Shown here: one piece after another, positions 44,367-51,563 of the stretch
Position numbering within the stretch: position 1 is the first letter of the stretch
Layout of the letters: each line of letters begins with the position of its first letter
Source of the DNA: Roseimaritima ulvae
GTDB taxonomy: Bacteria; Planctomycetota; Planctomycetia; Pirellulales; Pirellulaceae
DNA: 64,000 bases
Reading direction: 5' to 3'
Assembly (NCBI RefSeq): GCF_008065135.1
Contig: NZ_CP042914.1
Span: forward strand, 7,979,404 to 8,043,403
Program-made: the position numbers and the translations under genes
Notes under the pieces: generated by a model
Database searches by the model: none
Seen by the model: only the letters and a program-made list of their open reading frames with translations
Told to the model about the DNA's origin: nothing

Positions 44367-45761
44367 TTATGATTCGCTTGGATAGCCCGCAGCCGTCCAC
44401 GCGCTCCAGCTTCCAGGAACGCTGGAGACGTTTTCAAAGCCGCGAGACTTCATCAAACTGGCGGCGATGCTGGCTCGATAACCACTCGCACAGTAGGTCG
44501 CAAAGCAGCGATCTTTTTCCATTCCAGTGATGCGACTTCGCATGTCTCCGACGAAGCAATGTTCGGCGCCGGGAACGTGTCCGGATTCCCATTCCTCGGG
44601 CGAGCGGACGTCCAACACGGTTAATCCGGAACCGTTGCCCTGCTGTTCACGCAACTCGTGCACGCTCAATTGCCGCAGGTGTTCCAGCGGCAGCCCTGCC
44701 GTCTCCCAAGCTTTCATTCCACCGGCCAGATAACCGGCAAACCGATTGTGGCCGCTGCGGACAATCCAGCGTTGGACCTGTTCCACATCGCGACCGTCAT
44801 CGATGACCAGCAACAGTCGTTCGTCCAGATCGAACATCTGTCCGACCCACGCCGACATCTCCGGCCGGTCCGCGACATTGATGGCCCCCGCGACGTGTCC
44901 GCCACCGAAAGCCAGAATCGACCGGGTATCGATGACCGTTACTCCGGATTCACGGGAAACTTTGCGAAACTCTTTCGGCGGCAAAGCGGGAATCGTGGGC
45001 AACCGATCCATCACGTCGGGCCCCGCCGCGTTGACTTTCTTCAGTCGTGGATAATGCCAAGGCACCGGCGGTGCCTCCTCGACGACAAACTGCTTAAAGG
45101 CGTCATAATTGGGGAAGGAAAGAAACTTATTGGTGCGACGTTCATAGCCGATCGTGCTGTTCATCCGATCGCCAATGTCCGCTCCGCAAGCGGAACCAGC
45201 ACCGTGGCCGGGATAAACCGTGACGTAGTCTTCCAGCTTGAGGTAGAAATCGTAAAGCGTTTCGTACAACGCCTTAGCCAGTTCCTCCGTCTGGCCTTCG
45301 CCCAACAAGTCAGGGCGGCCCGCCGAACCGACGAACAAGGAGTCGCCGGTGAATACCGCCCACGGATCGTCGGGCTGGCTGGCTTCGCAGAGCAAGAACG
45401 AAAGGTGTTCGGGGGTATGCCCCGGCGTGTGACGAGCGGTCAATTTGAAGGCACCGAAATCAAACTCCTGGCCGTCTTCCACCCCCCGACCATCGAACTC
45501 ATAGGTCGCCTGCACGCCGCTCAGGTAAATCTCCGCGGTGCCGACGCGCGCCGCCAACGATCGACTTCCGGAAACAAAGTCAGCGTGTATGTGGGTCTCA
45601 AAGATATGCGTGATCGCAACGCCGTGCTTGCGAGCCAATTGCTCATAGATCTCCACATCGGTGCGCGGGTCGATCACCGCCGCTTGGCCGGTTGCGGTGT
45701 CCGCCACCAAATAGGAAAGCTGTGCGATTCCGTCGGTTAAGATGGGTTCCAGTACAAACAT
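44367..45761 (-). CDS. MBL-fold hydrolase with two rhodanese domains (persulfide dioxygenase-like)
   Basis: The 464-aa cytoplasmic enzyme has an ETHE1/Blh-type metallo-beta-lactamase domain over residues 1-250, with metal ligands in ETHIHADFVSGSRSLA, RHTPGHTPEHLSF, VFTGDSLFVGSAGRPDLLG and VYPGHGAGSACG. Two rhodanese domains follow. The first (VIDTRSILAFGGGHVAGAIN) has no Cys at the active-site loop (LLLVIDDGRD) and is probably inactive. The second (LDVRSPEEWESGHVPGAEH) ends in the active loop YCASGYRA. Such proteins oxidise glutathione persulfide to sulfite, with rhodanese passing sulfane sulfur. Start at MFVLEP with GGGGA nine bases upstream. First gene of the sulfur operon. Confidence 0.9.
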   Translation of the reverse strand: MFVLEPILTDGIAQLSYLVADTATGQAAVIDPRTDVEIYEQLARKHGVAITHIFETHIHADFVSGSRSLAARVGTAEIYLSGVQATYEFDGRGVEDGQEFDFGAFKLTARHTPGHTPEHLSFLLCEASQPDDPWAVFTGDSLFVGSAGRPDLLGEGQTEELAKALYETLYDFYLKLEDYVTVYPGHGAGSACGADIGDRMNSTIGYERRTNKFLSFPNYDAFKQFVVEEAPPVPWHYPRLKKVNAAGPDVMDRLPTIPALPPKEFRKVSRESGVTVIDTRSILAFGGGHVAGAINVADRPEMSAWVGQMFDLDERLLLVIDDGRDVEQVQRWIVRSGHNRFAGYLAGGMKAWETAGLPLEHLRQLSVHELREQQGNGSGLTVLDVRSPEEWESGHVPGAEHCFVGDMRSRITGMEKDRCFATYCASGYRASIAASLMKSRGFENVSSVPGSWSAWTAAGYPSES

Positions 45762-45930
45762 GTGTTTATTCCCCGGTGTGTGTGTTTTTGTTTTCTGGTA
45801 GGGTTGCAAACGTTGTACCATTAGCCGTTAGCCGTGGTTTCACTGGGTTTTCGAGACCTTTACGCAGCTCACGCCGCCAAGCTTGGTCGATCACAAATCG
45901 GATTGAAGGTTCGCGAATCACTAGCCGTCT

Positions 45931-47091
45931 ATGAACACTGCTGCCGCTACGCCCTCTTCGATTCGCCTTGGTTTGTGCTGCATCTTTCGAGATCAGCCGA
46001 TCAAGTTTCGCCAGACGACCGTCAAGGCCAACAGTGCGATGGAGCGGAGCGCGGCGTTGGCGCGATTGTCCGAATTGTGTCTGACCAACGCGGCAGCACT
46101 TCAAGACGCGCTGCGGTACTGCGCCGACCACGGCATCGGTTGCTTCCGAATCAATAGCCAAATCCTGCCGCTGAAGACGCATGCCGAATGCGGCTATGCG
46201 ATCGATGACTTGCCGGACGGCAAACAGATCGTGCGGGCTTTTAAAGCCTGCGGAAAGTTCGCTGCCGCCCATAACATCCGCACCTGTTTCCATCCCGATC
46301 AATTTGTCGTGCTGAATTCCCCGCGCGGCGACGTCGTCGATCGTTCGATCGACGAACTGGAGTACCAAAGCGAAGTCGCTCAGTGGATCAACGCCGACGT
46401 GGTTAACATCCACGGTGGAGGCGCGTACGGCGATAAAGCGGCGGCACTGGATCGCTTTGCAGATACGCTGAACCGCCTGTCGAACCGGGCCCGCAGTCGG
46501 CTGACCATCGAAAACGATGACGTCACCTACACGCCAGCGGACCTGCTGCCACTGTGCCAACGCGAGAACATTCCTCTGGTCTATGACGTCCATCATCACC
46601 GCTGCCATGGCGACGACCTGTCCATCGACGAAGCAACCGAACAAGCCATCGCGACCTGGGATCGTGAGCCGCTGTTTCACATTTCCAGTCCGCTGGATGG
46701 TTGGCAAGGCGATAAACCGCGGCGGCACCACGACTATATCAACATCGCCGACTTCCCTGATGCCTGGCGGAATCGCACGCTGACGGTGGAAGTGGAAGCC
46801 AAAGCCAAAGAGCTGGCGGTGCTGAAATTGAAACAGCAGTTAAGCGAACGCTGGTTTGTGTATATCCTCCGCTGCGGCGACGATAGTTTGTATACCGGCA
46901 TCGCCAAAGACGTGCAGCGACGAGTGGCCGAGCACAACGCCGGCAAAGGTGCCCGTTACACCCGCAGTCGGCTGCCGGTGGAGGTGCAATACCAAGAGTG
47001 CCAGCTAACGCAGAGCGCGGCATTGAAGCGGGAACTGGCCATCAAGGCAATGTCCAAAACCGCCAAGCAGCGGTTAATCAAGAGCGGCTAG
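45931..47091 (+). CDS. uvsE: UV damage endonuclease (UvsE/UVDE) fused to a C-terminal GIY-YIG nuclease domain
   Basis: The 386-aa protein has residues 10-300 forming a UVDE TIM barrel: RLGLCCIFRDQPIKFRQTTV, GIGCFRINSQILP, RTCFHPDQFVVLNSPRGDVV, VNIHGGGAYGDKAAALDRF, LTIENDDVTYTPADLLPLC, IPLVYDVHHHRCHGDDL and FHISSPLDGW. The metal-binding His/Glu/Asp set is intact. Residues 308-386 are a complete GIY-YIG domain of the UPF0213/YhbQ type: WFVYILRCGDDSLYTGIAKD, RRVAEHNAGKGARYT, and the KREL Glu (E368). UVDE alone ends at about 300 residues, so this is a genuine C-terminal fusion with no internal stop. UVDE nicks DNA 5' of UV lesions; a second nuclease could make another cut. The last Gly codon and TAG stop lie inside the first repeat of the following array. 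Confidence 0.9.
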   Translation: MNTAAATPSSIRLGLCCIFRDQPIKFRQTTVKANSAMERSAALARLSELCLTNAAALQDALRYCADHGIGCFRINSQILPLKTHAECGYAIDDLPDGKQIVRAFKACGKFAAAHNIRTCFHPDQFVVLNSPRGDVVDRSIDELEYQSEVAQWINADVVNIHGGGAYGDKAAALDRFADTLNRLSNRARSRLTIENDDVTYTPADLLPLCQRENIPLVYDVHHHRCHGDDLSIDEATEQAIATWDREPLFHISSPLDGWQGDKPRRHHDYINIADFPDAWRNRTLTVEVEAKAKELAVLKLKQQLSERWFVYILRCGDDSLYTGIAKDVQRRVAEHNAGKGARYTRSRLPVEVQYQECQLTQSAALKRELAIKAMSKTAKQRLIKSG

Positions 47092-48498
47092 CTCGTTTAA
47101 CCCGTAGCCGCAGGAGCCTCGAAACGCTCTGCCCACATCTTCAAACCTGACAGGCTCCGCAGGCGCAGGCGTGGTCCGCGGAGGCGTGTGGACGAAGCGA
47201 ACAGGTGGTGTGAATCGAACGTACTTGGCAACTTCCGCGGCACCACGCGCCGACGCCTCCGGCTACGGGTTAAACGATTGCGCCGCAGGAGCCTCGAAAC
47301 GCTCTACCCACACCTTCAAACCTGACAGGCTCCGCAGGCGCAGGCGTGGTCCGCGCAGGCGTGTGGACGAAGCGAACAGGTGGTGTGAATCGAACGTACT
47401 TGCCAACTTCCGCGGCAGCCCGCGCCGACGCCTCCGGCTAGCTCGTTTAACCCGTAGCCGCAGGAGCCTCGAAACGTTCTGCCCACACCTTCAAACCTGA
47501 CAGGCTCCGCAGGCGCAGGCGTGGTCCGCGCAGGCGTGTGGACGAAGCGAACAGGTGGTGTGAATCGAACGTACTTGCCAACTTCCGCGGCAGCCCGCGC
47601 CGACGCCTCCGGCTACGGGTTAAACGATTGCGCCGCAGAAGCCTCGAAACGCTCTGCCCACACCTTCAAACCTGACAGGCTCCGCAGGCGCAGGCGTGGT
47701 CCGCGGAGCGTGTCGACGAAGCGAACAGGTGGTGTGAATCGAACGTACTTGCCAACTTCCGCGGCAGCACGCGCCGACGCCTCCGGCTAGCTCGTTTAAC
47801 CCGTAGCCGCAGGAGCCTCGAAACGCTCTGCCCACACCTTCAAACGCAACAGGCTCCGCAGGCGCAGGCGTGGTCCGCGGAGCGTGTGGACGAAGCGAAC
47901 AGGCGGTGTGAATCGAACGTACTTGCCAACTTCCGCGGCAGCACGCGCCGACGCCTCCGGCTACGGGTTAAACGATTGCGCCGCAGGAGCCTCGAAACGC
48001 TCTGCCCACATCTTCAAACCTGACAGGCTCCGCAGGCGCAGGCGTGGTCCGTGTCGGCGTGTGGACGAAGCGAACAGGTGGTGTGAATCGAACGTACTTG
48101 CCAACTTCCGCGGCAGCCCGCGCCGACGCCTCCGGCTACGGGTTAAACGATTGCGCCGCAGGAGCCTCGAAACGTTCTGCCCACACCTTCAAACCTGACA
48201 GGCTCCGCAGGCGCAGGCGTGGTCCGCGGAGCGTGTGGACGAAGCGAACAGGTGGTGTGAATCGAACGTACTTGGCAACTTCCGCGGCAGCCCGCGCCGA
48301 CGCCTCCGGCTAGCTCGTTTAACCCGTAGCCGCAGGAGCCTCGAAACGTTCTGCCCACACCTTCAAACCTGACAGGCTCCGCAGGCGCAGGCGTGGTCCG
48401 CGGAGCGTGTCGACGAAGCGAACAGGTGGTGTGAATCGAACGTACTTGCCAACTTCCGCGGCAGCCCGCGCCGACGCCTCCGGCTACGGGTTAAACGA
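47086..48498. repeat. Eight-unit array of 174/175-bp repeats with invertible-looking junctions (array 2)
   Basis: Anchors GCAGGAGCC (GCAGAAGCC in unit 4) lie at 47110, 47285, 47460, 47635, 47809, 47983, 48158 and 48332: period 174 or 175 bp throughout. Each junction is 24 nt, of one of two types: A contains TCGTTTAACCCGTAGCC and B its reverse complement GGCTACGGGTTAAACGA. Order from the left edge is A,B,A,B,A,B,B,A, and the array ends in B. Array ends therefore form an inverted repeat. Units share an internal inverted pair GGAGCCT / AGGCTCC. Long open frames on both strands are periodic by-products. No spacers of unique sequence are present. Confidence 0.95.
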
Positions 48499-48545
48499 GG
48501 TAGCTGCCGTCTATCACGAAGCGATAGACGACGGCCATGCCCAAC

Positions 48546-48580
48546 AAAAAAACGGCGGCTCCGTTTAATCGGAACCGCCG
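48546..48580 (-). terminator. Intrinsic terminator of the two-Cys-block secreted protein gene
   Basis: Read on the minus strand, the stem CGGCGGTTCCG / CGGAGCCGCCG with a six-base loop is followed by TTTTTTT. It stands about 50 bp after the stop codon at 48631. Confidence 0.9.
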
Positions 48581-48630
48581 TGGGCGTTTGCTTTGCAGCT
48601 GCTTTCGATCAGCCTGCAAGGCTTGCTAAC

Positions 48631-49089
48631 TTATTCGTCTTTGGGCTCTTCAGCTTTGACGACAGCGAAACCTTTCTTGAAGGCCTTTTCGCCGAACACC
48701 AATTCCAGCTGCTTGTCGCCTTCGGCCGAGCTGACTTTGCCCTTGCAACCGTTGCAGCAGAACGCCACGTCGACGCCGGCCACTTTGATTTGCGTTTCGG
48801 GGTTCAGTTCACGACCGCTGATCGGGCAAGCTTTTTCTTTGTACTGCTTGGTGGCAACCAGTTGATGGTTGGCCTTGGTGGCGAACTTTTCCGGAGTCTT
48901 TTCGAACTTGCCCAAGCAACCGCCGCAGCAGAAGAAAACTTTGCCTTCTTTGTATTCAGCCGACTTTTCAGCGTTGGCAGCCTTAGGAGCGACTACGCAT
49001 TTAACACCGTCCAATTTGGGCTCGGTTGCATACACGGTCGCACAAGCAACCAGGGCTACGCCGAGCAACGATCCAATCATCTTTTTCAT
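48631..49089 (-). CDS. Small secreted protein with two YHS/TRASH-like Cys blocks
   Basis: The 152-aa protein has a signal peptide (MKKMIGSLLGVALVACATVYA). Two similar metal-binding-type units follow: KCVVAPKAANAEKSAEYKEG with VFFCCGGCLGKFEKTPEKFA, and ACPISGRELNPETQIKVAG with VDVAFCCNGCKGKVSSAEG. Each has an early Cys and a FCCxGC cluster, the pattern of YHS/TRASH heavy-metal-binding domains. A periplasmic metal or copper chaperone role is plausible but unproven. Monocistronic, with its own terminator; Lys/Glu-rich and lower in GC than neighbours. Confidence 0.8.
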   Translation of the reverse strand: MKKMIGSLLGVALVACATVYATEPKLDGVKCVVAPKAANAEKSAEYKEGKVFFCCGGCLGKFEKTPEKFATKANHQLVATKQYKEKACPISGRELNPETQIKVAGVDVAFCCNGCKGKVSSAEGDKQLELVFGEKAFKKGFAVVKAEEPKDE

Positions 49090-49164
49090 TTGTTTTTCCT
49101 TGTAGTGGAAACGAGACAGCTGTCAATCTAGGCAAACCTACACGCCTGCGTCAATCTTTTCGGA

Positions 49165-49725
49165 TTACTTTTTCTGACAATTCAATAACAGGTTCAAATA
49201 GCTGCGCGGCTCCGGCGCGGTCAATCCGAGTTCCTCAGCGAACTGCAAAATAGCCTCGCGAGCGGCGGCGATCTGCGACTCCTGCTCGGCGATTGCTTCG
49301 ATTTCGGAATACGAGCCGACGCCGGCGACCTCGTCAAAGGTGACCTTCAAATCCTGTCCCTGGCGGTGGAGCTCCAGCGTTTCCCGGTGTTTCGTGACCG
49401 TGGCCACCGGTTGGAATCCCAGCGATACCAGCAGGGTCGACATATTTTCACCATCGGGGTCATCAGCGCCCAACGACCATTCCAGTTCCTGCCGGGTTTT
49501 TACCACGCCGGCGCGTTTGGGCCCCTTGTAGGTGATGTGGTAATGACCATCGACGCTGCGAATCCGCAGCGCTTCGGTGGTTTGCTTGAAATCGCGACAG
49601 GGGTGGGCGTAGTAGGTATCGCAGTGCTGCTCCACCACCCCCACGGCGGTCCCGCCCAAGTCCAGCACCCGCTGCCGCAACTTACCAGGCTCGGCTACAG
49701 CAAATTTCAATTCAACTTCATACAT
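49165..49725 (-). CDS. CYTH-domain protein (class IV adenylate cyclase/triphosphatase type)
   Basis: The 186-aa cytoplasmic protein starts MYEVELKFAV, giving the E-x-E-x-K signature of the CYTH triphosphate-tunnel family. Further tunnel residues are seen in EALRIRSVDGHYHITYKGPK, KTRQELEW, KHRETLEL and VGSYSEIEAIAEQ. Family members are adenylate cyclases (CyaB), thiamine-triphosphatases or inorganic triphosphatases; sequence alone does not decide. The frame extends upstream into an inverted-repeat minisatellite, so the ATG at 49725 was chosen. Confidence 0.85.
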   Translation of the reverse strand: MYEVELKFAVAEPGKLRQRVLDLGGTAVGVVEQHCDTYYAHPCRDFKQTTEALRIRSVDGHYHITYKGPKRAGVVKTRQELEWSLGADDPDGENMSTLLVSLGFQPVATVTKHRETLELHRQGQDLKVTFDEVAGVGSYSEIEAIAEQESQIAAAREAILQFAEELGLTAPEPRSYLNLLLNCQKK

Positions 49726-49743
49726 TGTAAAACCTCGAAGAGC

Positions 49744-49857
49744 ATGGTCGCTGTTCGCTCCGCGAACAAAGCGTTGCGGGCATGGCGTTGCGGGCATGGC
49801 GTTGCGGGCAAAGCGTTGCGGGCATGGCGTTGCGTTCGCGGAGCGAACGACGACCAT
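49744..49857. repeat. Minisatellite of 14-bp units inside 24-bp inverted repeats
   Basis: Arms 49744-49767 (ATGGTCGCTGTTCGCTCCGC...) and 49834-49857 (...GAGCGAACGACGACCAT) are reverse complements at 22 of 24 positions. Between them are about 4.7 units of A(AA/TG)GCGTTGCGGGC. The right arm sequence recurs at 56152-56175 with a truncated left arm at 55733-55745. Confidence 0.85.
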
Positions 49858-49870
49858 GGACGACCTTGGG

Positions 49871-50788
49871 CTATGGCTTGGGGGTTAGGTTGAGTTTGAT
49901 CATTTTGCTGGGGCGGCCTTCGCTGGTTACCCAGAGTTGCTGGTTGTTGGCGAAGCCCACCGCTTCGATTTGCCGAAGCGGTGGCATGGTCTGATGCTGG
50001 GGCGTTCGACGCAGCGCCGCCGCCCAGGACTCGGTCGGATCCGTTTTGCGATAGATAAACGCATCGAAGTAGCCGCCCAACACGAGCGTCTGGGAATCGC
50101 TTGAAATGTCCATGCCGGTGACCATCGGCACGGCCACTCGGGCGACCCGCCGCGCCGTCACCGGTTGCTCGCTGGCTGCAAGTGGTACGACGAATAGGTC
50201 GCAGATCGGCAGCCGTCGTTTACTGGCCAGCCAGATCTGCTTGCTCGCCTCGTCCACCGCCACGGCTTCGCAATCGCACGGCCCGTCGGGCAACCGCACG
50301 CGGATGGTTTTCAACCGCAGAACGCGACCCGAGCGATCGGGGTCGGGTTCGTCACACCAATACAATTGAACTTCGCTGCGTCGAGCGTCGTTGTCGCCGA
50401 CGTCGGCCACGATTAACTGCGGGCGACCGTCGAGCGTGAAGCAAGCGATATCCTCCCAATCGATGGAGCGAGCGGCCGGCAGCGTCCACACGCCGGTCGA
50501 GCGACCCGTGGTATCAAAGGCGAACAAACGAGAGGCATCTCCGGAATCATTGTGCGTCCAAACCCGCTCCCCCCGTCGCCGCGACACGGCCACTCCGCTG
50601 CTTTCAGTTAGACTAGCATGGTTCAGAATGATCGCCTCGGGCCGGTTCGCGTCCGCCGTTTGTGCCGCCGGGGGCTGCTCGCCCACCACGGCCAGCTGCA
50701 AAGCAAAAACCATCGTTAGGGCGGCACCTGCAACAAACCGACGCCGGATGCCGCTGACGGACAGCCGCTGTAGAAAGCAATCTTTCAA
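49871..50788 (-). CDS. Secreted beta-propeller-like protein of unknown function
   Basis: The 305-aa protein has an N-terminal basic and hydrophobic segment (RRRFVAGAALTMVFALQLAVVG) as signal. The body has repeated beta-strand blades: ESSGVAVSRRRGERVWTHND, SIDWEDIACFTLDGRPQLIV, DCEAVAVDEASKQIWLASKR, VTGMDISSDSQTLVLGGYFD, IEAVGFANNQQLWVTSEG. The pattern resembles SdiA-regulated/phytase-like propellers. No catalytic residues are obvious. Divergent from the TlpA-like gene, with 34 bp between start codons, so promoters overlap the coding ends. Confidence 0.6.
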   Translation of the reverse strand: MKDCFLQRLSVSGIRRRFVAGAALTMVFALQLAVVGEQPPAAQTADANRPEAIILNHASLTESSGVAVSRRRGERVWTHNDSGDASRLFAFDTTGRSTGVWTLPAARSIDWEDIACFTLDGRPQLIVADVGDNDARRSEVQLYWCDEPDPDRSGRVLRLKTIRVRLPDGPCDCEAVAVDEASKQIWLASKRRLPICDLFVVPLAASEQPVTARRVARVAVPMVTGMDISSDSQTLVLGGYFDAFIYRKTDPTESWAAALRRTPQHQTMPPLRQIEAVGFANNQQLWVTSEGRPSKMIKLNLTPKP

Positions 50789-50812
50789 TGCAACCTCATT
50801 TTGTTTTTATAT

Positions 50813-50816
50813 AGGA
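50813..50816 (+). promoter_or_regulatory. Ribosome-binding site deciding a GTG start
   Basis: AGGA lies six bases before GTG 50823. A much longer in-frame extension upstream overlaps the divergent gene, so this site decides the start of the TlpA-like protein. Confidence 0.7.
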
Positions 50817-50822
50817 ACCAAC

Positions 50823-51476
50823 GTGCCCGACTCGCCTCTTTCCCCCGACGCGGCCCCTGTGCCCGCCGCGGAAACGCCGCCGACGAATAAAGGTATCTCC
50901 CTGTTTTGGTGGATATCCGGTTTGATCATCGCGGTCCTGTTCATCGCACTGCTAGTTGTACCGCGCCGACCGGACGCCGGACCAGCGGTTGGCAAACCCG
51001 CTCCGCGTATCTCGGTTACTTCCTTGGGCGAATCCACGCCGCCGCTGGATGAGCCGGTGGTGCAACCCGAGCGGGTTGTGCTGCTGCATTTCTGGGGCAC
51101 CTGGTGTGGCCCTTGTCGGCAGGAGTACCCCGAACTGGTGGCCATGGCCCAGGAACTGGAAGCCGCTCACTCCGGCTTCCAATTCGTGTCGGTGTCCTGC
51201 GAACCCCCGGTCGGCGACAACACCCTAGAGACGCTTCGCGAATCCACTTATGGGTTCTACGCGAAAATCGGGGTCGACGTGCCCACCTACTGTGACCCCC
51301 GCGGCTACTCCCGAGCCGCCGCGGCGGAGGTGCTGGAGCGACCGGCGATGTATTACCCGACCACAATTCTAATCGGGGGCGACGGCAAAGTTGCCGCGGT
51401 CTGGGAGGGTTACTCGCGGCATGGTGTGGAACAGATGCGGGAAACGGCGGAAGGCATGCTGGGAGCCGCACGGTAG
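50823..51476 (+). CDS. Membrane-anchored TlpA/ResA-like thioredoxin
   Basis: The 217-aa protein, read from GTG 50823, has a short cytosolic tail and one transmembrane anchor (ISLFWWISGLIIAVLFIALLVV). A periplasmic thioredoxin domain follows with active site W-C95-G-P-C98 (LLHFWGTWCGPCRQEYPEL). Later features are VDVPTYCDPRGYSRAAAAEV and PTTILIGGDGKVAAVWEGYS, the latter with the cis-Pro. ResA/TlpA-type proteins reduce disulfides in cytochrome c or periplasmic proteins, fitting the many CxxCH proteins of this organism. No cytochrome maturation genes are adjacent. Confidence 0.88.
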   Translation: MPDSPLSPDAAPVPAAETPPTNKGISLFWWISGLIIAVLFIALLVVPRRPDAGPAVGKPAPRISVTSLGESTPPLDEPVVQPERVVLLHFWGTWCGPCRQEYPELVAMAQELEAAHSGFQFVSVSCEPPVGDNTLETLRESTYGFYAKIGVDVPTYCDPRGYSRAAAAEVLERPAMYYPTTILIGGDGKVAAVWEGYSRHGVEQMRETAEGMLGAAR

Positions 51477-51486
51477 CGGATGCTTT

Positions 51487-51551
51487 CGTAGCTACGCTCG
51501 CCAGAGCGTGGGGAGCGGCGCGCGGCCCACCGCCTGGCGACGGTAGCTACG
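51487..51551. repeat. GTAGCTAC palindrome between convergent genes
   Basis: CGTAGCTACGCTCGCCAGAG and its partner GCCTGGCGACGGTAGCTACG form an imperfect hairpin in the 87-bp gap between the convergent TlpA-like and gltX genes. A close copy is at 54431-54492. Possible transcript-end structure without a U-tract. Confidence 0.65.
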
Positions 51552-51563
51552 GGGAACGCGGCG

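Noticed and set aside
47171-48358. Several 70-110-aa frames on both strands in array 2
   Set aside because: All are translations of the same repeat period, with no start signals; they would not be conserved proteins.
47086-48498. CRISPR array
   Set aside because: Units are ~174 bp with no unique spacers, and no cas genes are in the window.
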